Source of the DNA: JAGQOZ01 sp041399205
GTDB taxonomy: Bacteria > Planctomycetota > Planctomycetia > Pirellulales > Pirellulaceae
Length of the DNA: 64,000 nt
Direction of reading: 5' to 3'
Assembly (NCBI GenBank): GCA_041399205.1
Contig: JAWKTK010000004.1
Location: 62,001-126,000 of the forward strand
Shown here: positions 11,657 through 20,702 of the stretch, one piece after another
How the letters are laid out: every line of letters starts with the position of its first letter
Position numbering within the stretch: the stretch's first letter is position 1
Notes under the pieces: generated by a model
Database searches by the model: none
What the model was told of the DNA's origin: nothing
What the model saw: the letters and a program-made list of their open reading frames with translations, nothing else
Translations under genes and position numbers: made by a program

Positions 11657-14218
11657 TTAACACTGGTTTGGCTTTCGCTTTGTCTGCCGACGACCGCAGT
11701 TCACAGCAAAAATGCAGGCTGCCAGCAACGCTGGAAGGAATGAGTCAGGTTCGGGCACATTGACGACCTGATTTGGATTGTATGTTCCGGCTTGAAATGC
11801 AGTAACCAAATCCCCGGTTGTAAAATCGCCATCATGATTCCAGTCGCCTTCCGTCCAATCTGAATTATTCGCGATATCGTCTTCAAATTCGCCCGTCTGA
11901 AAAATGTTAACCAAATCGGCCGAATTGAAGATCCCGTCGCCATTTGAATCACCAGGCGCTGCCTGGTAGAGATCCAAGTCAACAAAGTCGTTCGCTTGCC
12001 GTAGCGATCCAAATAAACCGAACTGAACGTGTCCAGGCTGTTCGGTAAACGATCCCGTAAGTGGCATGGTTGATTCCAAGATTCGGAAATTATACGACGT
12101 GTCCGAATCAAGCATCGGTAGTGATTCGGTCAAAACTAATTCGACATTGCCGTCAAGGGTTGTTCGTCCATCGACGATCAGGCGGCTAGCGGTGAATTGG
12201 CCGTCATTTTGGCCGACGTGAATTTTTAGCGTTCCTGCGTTCGCTTGCTCATAGTCGCCGACAATTTGTAGCGTCCCAATTGGCTCGCCAGGAGCAATGA
12301 CTCCATTATTCCTTACCGTCGTTGCTGTCACCGTACCGGAACCCTGCAATATTCCATCCTGCAACTCCACGCTTCTAGCGTTGATGTTCCCATCTTCTTC
12401 AATTGATATTTCGCCATTTATTAGCAATCGATTTGCATTCAGATTTCGAATTCGTCCCGAAAAGCTAATCGGAACCAACAACGTCGTATTTGTCGAATGA
12501 ACTAGCCCGTCACTTTGAAATAAACGGAACTGTTCGAACGGATTGAATCCTTCTGGAAAGTAGGACTCTGAATCTCGTCCCGCAAAAAAGGCGACATTGC
12601 CGGCGTCACCGACCAAGGTTCCTCGAGACCAATCGACAATTGCATTGTCCTCCGAACGGATTTCGATCGGAGATCCGTCACCAAAAAGCAACTCGCCCAG
12701 CATGTCAAAGCGACTTCCAACGACAATTGCGCCACCACGAATCTCGAACTGGCCCGAAGGTTGAATGATTAGATTTTGGCTGGTGAATTGTCCTCCGGTC
12801 TGATTGATCCTGGCAACACTTTGTCCTGTGGCAGGTGCAACGGTAGTGGTTCCGCGAATGTTGAGCATTCCATCGTTGATGGTCAATCTTGTGGTGCTAT
12901 TGCTACCGGTACCGATGGTGAAGTCACCACCGATGTTGGTTTGGCCCCCGTTGAGAGTCATGTCCGCTTGGCTGTTGCTATTGGTTGCGAGTGAGAAGTA
13001 TCCGCCGACGTTCAAATCTCCGTGAATTGTGATATCTGCCTGACTGTTGGTTTGGGTTGCTGCAGTAAAGTTTTGGCTTACATTGAGTTGACCATCGTTC
13101 AGGAGCAAAGAGGTTTCTGCATTTGGAATGGAGGCCATAACGTACGACCCGCCAATGTTGACGTCGCCTCCGGTTTGAATCCAATCAGCCTGTGCAAAGC
13201 CAGTTCGATTGGAAAACGCTTGGATTCCAAGCCATGTACTTCCTGTGATATTCATCGTCCCACCACTCATTTCAAGACGAGCGCGTGGATCGGCATTGGT
13301 GTTGCCCACTCTTGCCATCTGCAGACTACTCATCGTGCTGAGCCCACTGGTCTGGCGAAACACGGCCTGTTCGCCAGCGACATCTCCCAACACCAAGGTT
13401 CCGACATTCCGCAGGTCACCGCCCAACACTTCTAAGCTGGAACGGTTGGTGATGGAACGGTTGAACATGTTGAAGTCGCCACCTGCAGCGACTTCAATTC
13501 CACCTTCGTCCAGGAGTAAATCGATAGGACTGCTGGGACTTCCTTCTGGTCGCAGCATGCCTTCGACACGAATTCGATCAGGGCGATCACCACGGATATC
13601 CATTACAAACATCTGAGGTACGATTAGCTTTTCGCCAAGAACATTGAAAACGTTGCCGGCGGTTTCGAAGTGATGGAACGCCGTTGCGGGATCCATTCCG
13701 GGAGGAAGCAACAATGTGGAATTTGCCCCGCCAATGAAGTCTAGTTGGCCAGGGTTAATCAGATTGGCACGAGACAAATCCACTGTTGCGGAATCAGTCG
13801 CAAAGATATTTGCGTTTTGGGGCCCAAATTCGATAGTTCCCAGCGCTTCGAAATGGTCGCCGACTTGATGAGTACCGCCGTGAAACTCGTATCTGCTTCC
13901 TGTGGCCAGAAGAAAATTGTTGGTAGTCAGCTGGCCACCCGTTTGACGCAGAATACTCTGTTCGACATCGCCCACGGACAGAAGATTGACAGTTGCTTGG
14001 CCATTATCAAATAGGACGGTTCCGCCGTTTTCAACTAAGACCAAGGCACTTTCGGTAGGAACGCTTGTCGATGACCAATTCTCGGGCGAATTCCAATTTC
14101 CAACCAGCGTGTTGGGTAATACCCATCGAGTTTCCTCAGCTTGGCCGAAGGTACATAGTGCGAACAGAATAAACAATTTTCCCAGCTTTGGCAGCTTTGG
14201 GCAGTTTCGACGAAGCAT
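11657..14218 (-). CDS. PEP-CTERM / dockerin secreted protein with repetitive beta-helix-like body
   Basis: The start is placed at the ATG at 14218 because GGAG lies 9 bases upstream; an in-frame ATG at 14233 is possible. The N-terminus LGKLFILFALCTFGQA is a signal peptide. The body (about 650 residues) is built of irregular repeats with QTGG, LNGGQTNIGGDF and INDGMLN motifs, as in secreted parallel-beta proteins of planctomycetes. A dockerin pair follows (GDSNGDGIFNSADLVNIFQ, EGDWNHDGDFTTGDLVTAFQ). The C-terminus has VPEPDSFLPAL, a hydrophobic stretch and RRQTKRK, a PEP-CTERM sorting signal processed by exosortase. The product is probably a surface or matrix protein. Its ligand is unknown. 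It is intact, in contrast to the dockerin relics to its left. Confidence 0.85.
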   Translation of the reverse strand: MLRRNCPKLPKLGKLFILFALCTFGQAEETRWVLPNTLVGNWNSPENWSSTSVPTESALVLVENGGTVLFDNGQATVNLLSVGDVEQSILRQTGGQLTTNNFLLATGSRYEFHGGTHQVGDHFEALGTIEFGPQNANIFATDSATVDLSRANLINPGQLDFIGGANSTLLLPPGMDPATAFHHFETAGNVFNVLGEKLIVPQMFVMDIRGDRPDRIRVEGMLRPEGSPSSPIDLLLDEGGIEVAAGGDFNMFNRSITNRSSLEVLGGDLRNVGTLVLGDVAGEQAVFRQTSGLSTMSSLQMARVGNTNADPRARLEMSGGTMNITGSTWLGIQAFSNRTGFAQADWIQTGGDVNIGGSYVMASIPNAETSLLLNDGQLNVSQNFTAATQTNSQADITIHGDLNVGGYFSLATNSNSQADMTLNGGQTNIGGDFTIGTGSNSTTRLTINDGMLNIRGTTTVAPATGQSVARINQTGGQFTSQNLIIQPSGQFEIRGGAIVVGSRFDMLGELLFGDGSPIEIRSEDNAIVDWSRGTLVGDAGNVAFFAGRDSESYFPEGFNPFEQFRLFQSDGLVHSTNTTLLVPISFSGRIRNLNANRLLINGEISIEEDGNINARSVELQDGILQGSGTVTATTVRNNGVIAPGEPIGTLQIVGDYEQANAGTLKIHVGQNDGQFTASRLIVDGRTTLDGNVELVLTESLPMLDSDTSYNFRILESTMPLTGSFTEQPGHVQFGLFGSLRQANDFVDLDLYQAAPGDSNGDGIFNSADLVNIFQTGEFEDDIANNSDWTEGDWNHDGDFTTGDLVTAFQAGTYNPNQVVNVPEPDSFLPALLAACIFAVNCGRRQTKRKPNQC

Positions 14219-14360
14219 CTGGATGTTCTCCATGTTGATAACTCTTGACGCTGTGCAGCGTTGTCTGCAGAGGGGGAGGCCGTGCCCGATTTCGCGTTTT
14301 CGCCAAGAAGGTCCACACGCCGTGGCTTTTCCGAATTACCCAGAGTAGGCTGAGCAGACG

Positions 14361-14367
14361 TAAAAAA
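14361..14367 (-). terminator. Oligo-T tract after tRNA-Glu
   Basis: Read on the minus strand, a run of six T follows the tRNA 3' end by a few bases. No separate hairpin precedes it, so it would work, if at all, together with the tRNA fold. Confidence 0.35.
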
Positions 14368-14371
14368 CTAA

Positions 14372-14444
14372 TACCCCCTAGGGGAGTCGAACCCCTGTTT
14401 TCGGACTGAGAATCCGACGTCCTGGGCCACTAGACGAAGGGGGC
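14372..14444 (-). tRNA. tRNA-Glu (anticodon CTC)
   Basis: The minus strand folds as a tRNA. The acceptor begins GCCCCCT and pairs with AGGGGGT (one G-U), with discriminator A and no encoded CCA. The D-arm region TCGTCTAGTGGCCCAGGA is typical of tRNA-Glu. The anticodon arm is TCGGA-TTCTCAG-TCCGA with anticodon CTC. The T-arm is CAGGGGTTCGACTCCCCT. It reads GAG codons. It has its own promoter-like sequence. Confidence 0.95.
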
Positions 14445-14465
14445 TCGTCCGGTCAAGAGTCTACG

Positions 14466-14495
14466 AAGATAGCACTTGGACGAGTCGTTCGTCAA
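14466..14495 (-). promoter_or_regulatory. Sigma70-like promoter of tRNA-Glu
   Basis: On the minus strand TTGACG (14490-14495) and TATCTT (14466-14471) are separated by 18 bases. Transcription would begin near 14459, about 15 bases before the tRNA 5' end. The boxes are seen directly; activity is inferred. Confidence 0.55.
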
Positions 14496-14813
14496 TTGGC
14501 CCACGACCAGACAAATTCGAAGGAATTGACGTTCCGGTATCGAGACGGTTCTTGTTCTTGCGTGTCTCCAGTAGCGAGGTTCACGGTTTAGAAGAAACTT
14601 CGCACAAAATGACGACGCAGGGACGGTAAGATGTAGAGTCGCAAAGTGGTTTTTGACTGCGTTTTCTCGTTGCGATCTGTGTGTTTTAGGGCTAAGCCCA
14701 AAAAACGCATCGTGCGTTACAGCGACTGCAGCACTAAAAAGGATTGCGCCCGGCACGTGTCGCAGATTTCCATGATGGCGGATTCTGCCGGGCACACATC
14801 AGACGCCAAAGTC

Positions 14814-15176
14814 TTAGAGTTCGTGTTCCTCCACGATGAAAGCGGAAGACTTGGAATGATCGACGAACTTTCCTTCGTCTTCAAGTAAAGCATTCGCCAA
14901 CTTCTGTCCTTCAGGCGAAGTCATGCCTTGGATCAGCGACTCTTCCGAGTCAAACCAAACCTCCGCTACACCATCAAATGCTTCCTGCATGCCTCGGGAT
15001 TCTTTGAGACCTTGGTTAAGCTGCGAGTCTAGTGTGTGCGACTGGACGTATTTTCTGGCACCAATCACCGCCGCGTTTTTCATGAAAAAAGGGCCATGCG
15101 AGTTTAGCCAATAATCCCGAAATTCTTCGCGAGACAAGTCGGGGTGTCGCGTTAGGCACATTACAAATTTGATCAT
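14814..15176 (-). CDS. EthD-domain protein
   Basis: This 120-residue protein begins MIKFVMCLTRHPDLSREEF, followed by DYWLNSHGPFF. The HGP motif and the ferredoxin-like length fit the EthD superfamily (dimeric alpha-beta barrel), seen in small accessory proteins of ether or aromatic degradation and in many uncharacterised proteins. No catalytic assignment is possible. It lies 80 bases downstream of the tautomerase gene on the same strand, and the two probably share a transcript. Confidence 0.75.
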   Translation of the reverse strand: MIKFVMCLTRHPDLSREEFRDYWLNSHGPFFMKNAAVIGARKYVQSHTLDSQLNQGLKESRGMQEAFDGVAEVWFDSEESLIQGMTSPEGQKLANALLEDEGKFVDHSKSSAFIVEEHEL

Positions 15177-15256
15177 CGTGTTTCGCTTTCTAGAAGTTTC
15201 TTTTTTCTGATTTGGATGCCGATGGAGAATTAATCCTCAGTCCTTCTTGTGTTCGA

Positions 15257-15484
15257 TCACGCGTTAGGGTTTCCGTTTGCCAGATCCTTGACGTCCGTCG
15301 TGGTTAGTGGGTTTCCTCCGATCCCCCAATCACCGCTCTTAACTTCCTCGACAACCACCCAGGTGACAGAACGCATATTCTCTCCTTCGATCGATACCAT
15401 TGCATCGGTAAGTTTGCGAATCATTTCCTGCTTTTGCTCCGACGTAAAAACGCCTTCGATTAGTTTTACGTTCACCAATGGCAT
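15257..15484 (-). CDS. 4-oxalocrotonate tautomerase-family protein
   Basis: The 75-residue protein starts MPLVNVKLIEGVFTSEQK. Removal of Met would expose the catalytic Pro-1 used as general base in this superfamily. The middle region NMRSVTWVVVEEV and the WGIGG segment fit the small 4-OT-like members. The substrate is unknown. It is the promoter-proximal gene of a likely two-gene unit with the EthD protein, which suggests a minor catabolic or detoxification role (inference). An upstream stretch of about 460 bases to 15950 holds no convincing gene. Confidence 0.8.
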   Translation of the reverse strand: MPLVNVKLIEGVFTSEQKQEMIRKLTDAMVSIEGENMRSVTWVVVEEVKSGDWGIGGNPLTTTDVKDLANGNPNA

Positions 15485-15950
15485 CTCGATTCTCCCACTT
15501 GAATTGTCTAAAGAAATTTAATGACGAATAGAAGCACCTGCTAATCAGCCTCGCATGAACGTCTTCGCAACCGGGCTAAATGATAAAGGCTAATCGATCA
15601 TGTTTCTACAATTGTGGAACAACGGTGTCACTACTGTACGGTTGTTTAATTCAACAAATGGCCGTTTCTTGCTTCGTCAGGTGATGACAGGCAACGCAGC
15701 AATCAATAGTCAATAGGCCAAAATGAGGAGCGGGTTTCGCCAGGCTACTGGCCCGGTGCTGTCTGCTGGCAGGTGTGGCGTTGGCAGTGCTGTGCTGTCG
15801 TGGTGATGGTTGATTCGGCGGAAAATTGCTGATTCGAGTTTAACGATTATGCCGATTGTGCTGGTAGGTTCGTACCGGGCTGCGCGGTTGCTGGCTTGGG
15901 TTTGGACTTTGATTGCCGCTGTCCCAACTATCCGCAGAAAGGATGATTCG

Positions 15951-17276
15951 GTGGAAAATCGATCGCATTCCATCTACGCCATGGCGAGCAAGATTGGTGG
16001 GCCGTTGATGTGGGGAGCTGCTGCCACGGTCGGCTACTACTTGGCGTTACAGCAAGGAATTCTGCGCAGCCCGCTGCTGGTCCGATATACGGCAGGGCAT
16101 CCGGTGGAAGTTGTCGAAGTCGGCATGTTCTTTGTCGGCCTTGTCTTTCTGGCGCGACATGCGCTGGGAAGATTCGGGCAATTGGTTTCGCTGGAACAAA
16201 CCGAAACCGACTTATCGCCCGAGCAGCCAGAAGGCGAATCGGTTCGCTATTCGCCATCGTTGTTGCTGAGCAAAATTCGCGAAGTCAAATCGTCTGCGTT
16301 GCAAACGCTGTTGGGGTTGCGAATCGTACGCGTCTTGGAAGCGGCCGATCGTCGGCAGACTTCGGCACATGTAGACGAAGAGCTGAAGTATCTATCCGAT
16401 GTTGACGCGGCGGCCGCGTATGAAAACTATGCGTTGCCCAGAATCATTGTTTGGGCTACACCTATGTTGGGATTCTTAGGGACGGTCATTGGGATCACGC
16501 TGGCCTTGGGTGATTTGAATCCCGAAGTCTTGGTGGATTCGCCCAAAGAAGCCATGCAAGGTTTGTTGGCTGGGTTGAGCATTGCGTTTGACACCACGGC
16601 CTTGGCGTTGTGTCTGTCTATTACGTTAATGTTCGTTATGTTCTTGTCCAACCAGATTGAGTCGCAGTTGCTGAACGCTATCGACGTGCGCAGTCAGTCG
16701 ATGGTCTACCGTTGGCTGAACGTAGATCCGATTACCAACCAAACGGCCCATTCGACGGAAGATGGTTTGGTGGCTGCGCTAGTCAAGGCAACTGAGACCT
16801 TGGTCGAACGGCAGACGGATGTTTGGCAGAACGCCATTCTGGCAACTCGAGACGAATGGCATTCCTCGATCGAAGATACCGTTTCGCACGTCAAACAAGG
16901 ACTGCAAGGCATATATCAGCAGACGTTGAGTTCGCATTCAAATCACTTGGTGCAAGCGGAACAAGAGGCCAGTGAACGAGCGGCAGCGTATTGGTCGCAA
17001 GTACAAAAATCGTCGGTGGAACATGCTGCGGCATTGCGAACGCAACAAACGGAACTGGCTAAACAGAATCGATTGTTGGCGGAATTGGTCAAAGCCACCG
17101 GTGACATTCGGACGTTGGAAAATTCGCTCAACAGTAATCTGCAAGCGTTGGCAGGCGCCAAAAACTTTGAAGACACGGTGATGAGTTTGTCTGCGGCGAT
17201 TCACATTTTGAGCTCGCGCCTGGGTGCTCCATTGCCCAAGGAATCGCGAGTTCGTCTTTCGGATCAGGCTGCATAG
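15951..17276 (+). CDS. MotA/TolQ/ExbB-family proton channel protein
   Basis: The GTG at 15951 is chosen because AGAAAGGA lies 7 bases upstream and the frame further up does not look coding. The 441-residue protein has membrane segments near the start (GPLMWGAAATVGYYLAL), at VEVGMFFVGLVFLA, and the paired helices LPRIIVWATPMLGFLGTVIG and TTALALCLSITLMFVMFL, which carry the MotA/TolQ/ExbB signature. A cytoplasmic-type helical tail of about 180 residues follows. In known systems this subunit forms the pentameric stator that uses proton motive force. The next two genes provide single-span partners of ExbD/MotB type. What the system energises is unknown. Confidence 0.85.
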   Translation: MENRSHSIYAMASKIGGPLMWGAAATVGYYLALQQGILRSPLLVRYTAGHPVEVVEVGMFFVGLVFLARHALGRFGQLVSLEQTETDLSPEQPEGESVRYSPSLLLSKIREVKSSALQTLLGLRIVRVLEAADRRQTSAHVDEELKYLSDVDAAAAYENYALPRIIVWATPMLGFLGTVIGITLALGDLNPEVLVDSPKEAMQGLLAGLSIAFDTTALALCLSITLMFVMFLSNQIESQLLNAIDVRSQSMVYRWLNVDPITNQTAHSTEDGLVAALVKATETLVERQTDVWQNAILATRDEWHSSIEDTVSHVKQGLQGIYQQTLSSHSNHLVQAEQEASERAAAYWSQVQKSSVEHAAALRTQQTELAKQNRLLAELVKATGDIRTLENSLNSNLQALAGAKNFEDTVMSLSAAIHILSSRLGAPLPKESRVRLSDQAA

Positions 17277-17286
17277 GAATTACGAT

Positions 17287-19296
17287 ATGAGTCGCCGCCG
17301 AAGGCCTTCTGAAGAAGCCGTTTCTCTATTTCCGTTCTTGGCAGTGCTGATTTGCACCATGGGTGCATTGATTGTTCTACTGGTGGTCATGGTGCAACAA
17401 GCTCGTGCAGCCGCCGTCGATCCCACCGAGATTGCTCGTTTAAACGAACAGATCCAACAGGCCAACGAACAGCGGCAGTTGAAAGTAGAAGAAAACCAAT
17501 GGCGAATTGAAATGTTGCAGCAGTCGCGCGAAACCACTCAACAGCAGCTGGTGGAAAAGCGATTGGAGCTGAGTCATCTGGAAGATCATATTCGCGCGTT
17601 ACGCCAGAAAATTCAAGGGTTGGAAGATCGAGCTGCTGCGTTAACGGCCGAAGAATCGGATTTTGATGCCGACCAGGTTCGCAAAGAAATCAACCGATTA
17701 GAATCCGAATTGGAGTTGGCCAAACGCGAATTGGACAAAGAGAAGCAGCAATATCAACAGCAGTCGGGCAAATTCGCGATTGTGGCGTATGATGGCCCGA
17801 ACGGCACCAAACGCCGTCCTGTTTATATTGAATGCATGGCAGACCGAGTGATCCTGCGGCCGGAAAATATTGTGTTGACGGGAAACGATTTTCAAGAGCC
17901 CCTGACCAATGACAATCCGTTGGCACTGGCGTTGCGAGCGAAACGAGAATACTTGGCTCGGCTGTCAAGTTTTGGCGATCAAGATGAACCGTATCCGCTG
18001 CTAATTGTCAGGCCCGATGGAACTCGAGCTTACGCGGCGGCGCGAGCTGCCATGGCGGCGTGGGATTCGGAATTCGGTTACGAATTGATTCCGGCGGACA
18101 TGCCCTTGGCCTTTCCCGACGAAGATCCGCATCTGGTGGATTTGATGAGGACCGCAGTGGAGGATGGCCGCGAACGCCGTCGACAGCTGGAAAAATTGGC
18201 GTCCCGATATGTACCTCGGCGAGCGCGAGCTACCACGTTTCGCGCGTCCAGTAGTGGCGGATTCGTTGCGCAAGGTGGCGGCGATGGTAGTGGCGATGAA
18301 GGTGGATTCGGTGGAAGCCAAGACAGCAGCGGATTCGGTTCGGCTCGATCCGGTGCCGCTGGCGCGCCGGATGTCAACGGCGTGGCCGCAACAGGCGATG
18401 GTTCGAACGAAGCGATCGGCGCCTATCCCTACGGCGGAAACGCGGGGCAAGGTAGCGGCGGCGAATCAGCCGCACACGGCTACGCAACTGGTTCGACCAG
18501 CGCCGATCCAAGCGACGGTTCGATTTTTTCCAGAACTAGTCCAACGTACGACAATGAATACGGTGGCGGCAGTGGCGATGGATCTGGTGGTCCTGGCAGA
18601 GCCGAATTCGCGGACTCTAGTAACGTCGGGCCGTACGGTTCAGAAGAATGGAGCGGACCGTATGCCGGATCGGAATCGAATGGCGCAAAAGGCCCAACTG
18701 GTAAAAATTCGGCGGACGGCGGTTCGTTTGAGAATGGTCAGACTGCGACGGACAGTTCGATGTCACAAGGTGATGTGGCGAGCGGACAAGGAACGGCCAA
18801 TGGCAATCAAGCCCAGGGAAGTCGAGCGACGACGGCAGGGCAGGGCGGAGCGGCTTCGGCGGGCGGATCTGCAGCAGCGGATGGCGGTGCGGCGGGTGGC
18901 TCTATCAACTACACGGGAATGATGGGCGCTCAGCCAGCCAGCTTGGCCAAAAGCCGAGGTAGCAATTGGGGGCTGCCCAATCGGTCGCAAGGCGCCACCG
19001 GGATCACTCGGCCCATCTCCGTCATTCTGTCGTCAGATCATTTGTATCTGTTGCCTGAGTCAGGCAGTCGGGAAAAAGTGGAGCCGTATCCGTTTCAAGA
19101 GTCGGTTCAAGAGAGTGTCGATCCGCTAGTGGCTTCGGTTTGGGAGCGAATGCGCAGTTGGGGTGTTGCTGGGCAGTCGATGTATTGGAAGCCGGTGCTG
19201 AGCGTAGATGTGCAGCCGAACGCGGAATCAGAATTCGCGCAACTTGTGAGTCTGCTGGAAAATAGTGGCATTGTCGTACAAAGGAAGACCCGATGA
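17287..19296 (+). CDS. Single-span ExbD/MotB-like partner with coiled coil and Gly-rich region
   Basis: The ATG at 17287 follows AGGAATTACGAT, ten bases after the ExbB-like gene. The N-terminus is basic (MSRRRRPSEEAV) with one membrane helix (FPFLAVLICTMGALIVLLV), as in ExbD/MotB partners. Residues about 45-165 are a Gln/Glu-rich coiled coil. A globular segment follows with YDGPNGTKRRPVYIEC and YPLLIVRPDGTRAY. Residues about 320-560 are extremely rich in Gly, Ser and Ala, and a short conserved-looking end closes the protein (LYLLPESGSREKV). Sequence similarity to ExbD itself is limited to the topology, so the partner role rests on operon position and topology. Confidence 0.75.
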   Translation: MSRRRRPSEEAVSLFPFLAVLICTMGALIVLLVVMVQQARAAAVDPTEIARLNEQIQQANEQRQLKVEENQWRIEMLQQSRETTQQQLVEKRLELSHLEDHIRALRQKIQGLEDRAAALTAEESDFDADQVRKEINRLESELELAKRELDKEKQQYQQQSGKFAIVAYDGPNGTKRRPVYIECMADRVILRPENIVLTGNDFQEPLTNDNPLALALRAKREYLARLSSFGDQDEPYPLLIVRPDGTRAYAAARAAMAAWDSEFGYELIPADMPLAFPDEDPHLVDLMRTAVEDGRERRRQLEKLASRYVPRRARATTFRASSSGGFVAQGGGDGSGDEGGFGGSQDSSGFGSARSGAAGAPDVNGVAATGDGSNEAIGAYPYGGNAGQGSGGESAAHGYATGSTSADPSDGSIFSRTSPTYDNEYGGGSGDGSGGPGRAEFADSSNVGPYGSEEWSGPYAGSESNGAKGPTGKNSADGGSFENGQTATDSSMSQGDVASGQGTANGNQAQGSRATTAGQGGAASAGGSAAADGGAAGGSINYTGMMGAQPASLAKSRGSNWGLPNRSQGATGITRPISVILSSDHLYLLPESGSREKVEPYPFQESVQESVDPLVASVWERMRSWGVAGQSMYWKPVLSVDVQPNAESEFAQLVSLLENSGIVVQRKTR

Positions 19297-20312
19297 GCCG
19301 CACGATTCGAGAAGACACTGATCCGGGGTTCGATTCGTTCTTGGATATTGTCGCCAATCTGGTTGGGATTTTGATCATTTTGATCATGGTGATTGGTGTG
19401 CAAACCAAAGACGCGGTTGTTTCTTCGCAGCATGTCTCGGCAACTGAAGTAGAAGACCAAGCGTTGGTGGAACAAGTGGCTGTCACCACACAGGAAATGA
19501 ACGAAGTCACTCGCAATGTTCATGAAGTCGATGCGCAGGCAAAGTATTTGGCCAGCACCATTGAAGCGCGACGTCGCGAACGTGATCAGTTGAACCTGTT
19601 TCTTTTGGCAGCCGAACAGGAACTGGATCAAGAGCGAGCGAAATTGGACGCGGAAGATCAGCAACGATACGACTTGCAGCAGAACATGCAAGCATTACAG
19701 GACGAATTGACTGAAACGTATCGACTGACGGAATCATTGGAAGCGGCGGAATCACCGACGGTGGAATTGCAGCACTTGCCCACGCCCATGGCCAAAACCG
19801 TGTTTGGCAAGGAAGAACATTTTCGGCTGCAGGATGGCAGGTTGGTCTATGTGCCGCTAAATGCGTTAACAGATCAACTGCGTAGCGAGGCGCCCAAAAA
19901 ATTGTGGAAGCTGAAAGAGACCAATGCGATTACGGAAACCATTGGTCCTGTGCAAGGATTTCACCTGCAATACACTTTGAGACGCAATACATATTCCACG
20001 AATACGCAAGCGGGTCCGGTGGTTCGCCAAGTGGCGGAACTGGACCGTTTCATTTTGTTGCCGGTGTCGATGGAGTTGGGCGAACCGCTGGATGCGGCAC
20101 TGTCCGATGGGTCTCAGTTTCGTCAAGTGCTGGCTTCGATGCCGGCGAATTCGACCGTCGTGACGGTGTGGACGTATCCGGAAAGTTTCGGTGATTTTCG
20201 GCAACTCAAGTCCTGGCTCTATGAACGCGGCTACGCCACGGCCGCTCGACCACTTCCCGACGGACAACCGATTTCCGGTTCACCTGACGGGACTCGTTCT
20301 GCTTCGCAATAA
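19293..20312 (+). CDS. Second single-span partner of the ExbB-like channel
   Basis: Its ATG overlaps the stop of the preceding gene (ATGA at 19293), so translation is probably coupled. The 339-residue protein has a short acidic N-terminus (EDTDPGFDSFLDI), one helix (VANLVGILIILIMVIGVQ), a long Glu/Gln-rich coiled coil to about residue 155, and a globular end containing LQDGRLVYVPLNAL and FILLPVSMELGEPLD. The layout repeats that of the gene before it, so the operon encodes one channel and two different single-span partners. The downstream gap of 390 bases holds a strong hairpin (20539-20575). Confidence 0.75.
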   Translation: MSRTIREDTDPGFDSFLDIVANLVGILIILIMVIGVQTKDAVVSSQHVSATEVEDQALVEQVAVTTQEMNEVTRNVHEVDAQAKYLASTIEARRRERDQLNLFLLAAEQELDQERAKLDAEDQQRYDLQQNMQALQDELTETYRLTESLEAAESPTVELQHLPTPMAKTVFGKEEHFRLQDGRLVYVPLNALTDQLRSEAPKKLWKLKETNAITETIGPVQGFHLQYTLRRNTYSTNTQAGPVVRQVAELDRFILLPVSMELGEPLDAALSDGSQFRQVLASMPANSTVVTVWTYPESFGDFRQLKSWLYERGYATAARPLPDGQPISGSPDGTRSASQ

Positions 20313-20538
20313 GCTTGGTCAACAAGTAGCGTCGTGGAAGCACAGCTTGCGGTGTCGATGCTTGTGCGTTGGCAGTGTCGGCAACCGGCTGACATTCCGC
20401 TGGCAATGCGAGCGACTTCGCCGGCAGTGCTGTCTGTTTCTTTTTTCTTGGTCATAGGAAAAATTTTCCTCGTGTCTCAAACAGACTCACTAGTCATAAC
20501 GTCTGAGCCGAGTAAACCTCCTATTAGGGCAGGAAAGG

Positions 20539-20575
20539 TGCATGGATCGAGTTGCGTTGTCACTTGATCCATGCA
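20539..20575 (+). other. Perfect 10-bp inverted repeat before the glycan cluster
   Basis: TGCATGGATC (20539-20548) and GATCCATGCA (20566-20575) are perfect inverted arms with a 17-base loop, 128 bases before the first glycosyltransferase ATG. There is no T-run, so a rho-independent terminator is unlikely. An operator or leader hairpin for the cluster is possible. Confidence 0.6.
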
Positions 20576-20702
20576 ACCGACGGGGACGGAGTCCGCGCGG
20601 ATAGTGCGGGCTAGGTCCAAAACTTCCAGTCAAAGGACGATTGAAGACACCAAAGCGTTTCACCGATGGATTTTTTGGTGTTGCGGTGACCAGGAAACTG
20701 CC

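Noticed and set aside
14372..14444. Integration site at tRNA-Glu
   Set aside because: No integrase or repeated tRNA 3' end is found next to it in this window.
18164..18922. 252-residue plus-strand frame inside the Gly-rich gene
   Set aside because: It arises from the GC-rich low-complexity codons of the real frame; there is no start signal.
20231..20455. Minus-strand frame between the Exb-like operon and the glycan cluster
   Set aside because: It has no recognisable features and partly overlaps the end of a confident gene.
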